DNA from: Blastococcus aurantiacus
GTDB lineage: Bacteria > Actinomycetota > Actinomycetes > Mycobacteriales > Geodermatophilaceae
NCBI RefSeq assembly: GCF_900102425.1
Contig: NZ_FNBT01000001.1
Span: 656,764 to 720,763 of the forward strand
Reading direction: 5' to 3'
Length of the DNA stretch: 64,000 nt
The notes below the pieces were generated by a model. That model did not search any database and had not been told where the DNA came from. It was given only the letters and a program-made list of their open reading frames with translations. Positions within the stretch are counted from its first letter, which is position 1, and each line of letters starts with the position of its first letter. Positions 63,922-64,000 of this stretch are shown one piece after another. Position numbers and translations under genes: made by a program.

Positions 63922-64000
63922 TGGTCAAGCCCTCGGCCTATTAGTACCGGTCAGCTCCACACCTTGCGGTGCTTCCACTTCCGGCCTATCAACCCGCTGG
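63922..64000 (-). rRNA. rrl: 23S ribosomal RNA, 3' end only
   Basis: On the minus strand the window edge reads CCAGCGGGTTGATAGGCCGG and continues through GCTGACCGGTACTAATAGG to CCGAGGGCTTGACC, the standard 3' terminal sequence of actinobacterial 23S rRNA. The rest lies beyond base 64000. The exact mature end is approximate. The 117-base spacer to the 5S gene holds no tRNA. Confidence 0.9.

Overview
The window is chromosomal DNA from a high-GC actinobacterium. The gene set (B12-dependent ribonucleotide reductase with NrdR, LexA boxes of the TCGAAC-N4-GTTCGA type, a PafBC-type recA promoter, ClgR, PspA, both ThyA and ThyX, DUF3046 beside recA) and the gene order fit Geodermatophilaceae (Geodermatophilus, Blastococcus, Modestobacter and relatives). 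Genus cannot be set from sequence reading alone. Almost all of it is ordinary vertically inherited chromosome. I see no insertion sequence, prophage, CRISPR array, tRNA or attachment site.

Layout. 1-3000: the start of a methyltransferase gene, a serine-rich lipoprotein and an M20 amidohydrolase. 3074-6179: the least explained part, a two-gene unit encoding a repetitive 221-residue protein with a leader-like N-terminus and a membrane M50 metallopeptidase that carries an apparent PqqD-like peptide-recognition domain. 6299-11190: an AtuA-family protein, a quinone-oxidoreductase-like enzyme, an SDR, and a divergent MmyB-type regulator with an apparent frameshift. 11303-17780: nrdJ, nrdR with paired NrdR boxes, an SH3-like unknown protein, a LysM membrane protein divergent from lexA, and lexA. 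17875-27357: a beta-propeller-like exported protein, PAP2 phosphatase, hflX, dapF-miaA-extradiol-dioxygenase-like operon, a DUF349 protein and miaB. 27501-30835: glutamate-type ABC transporter gluABCD. 30930-34302: a second PAP2 protein, an unknown protein and ctaD. 34383-36464: recX, recA, DUF3046. 36527-46934: MFS exporter, Lhr helicase, APH(3')-like kinase, Nei-type glycosylase, PspA, PfkB kinase, GNAT. 46970-53217: the run ftsK-rimO-pgsA-cinA-clgR-tetR. 53307-60025: S9 peptidase and the operon thyX-thyA-folA-dapA-rnj. 60065-63530: small envelope and unknown proteins, a YcaQ-like protein, GNAT and DUF2461. 63687-64000: 5S rRNA and the 3' end of 23S rRNA, both on the minus strand, so an rRNA operon enters the window from the right.

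How it works together. Several genes form a DNA-damage and nucleotide-supply network: recA and recX, lexA, the LexA/PafBC-type controlled LysM protein (a candidate SOS division inhibitor), lhr, nei, nrdJ/nrdR, and the thymidylate/folate operon. Envelope homeostasis is represented by pspA, clgR, pgsA and ftsK. Gene starts show two styles. Some have clear Shine-Dalgarno sequences. At least sixteen have an nAnnnT -10 hexamer exactly 6-7 bases before the start codon, the signature of leaderless mRNA. That pattern was used to choose several starts. Convergent gene pairs are commonly separated by strong GC-rich hairpins, listed as terminators.
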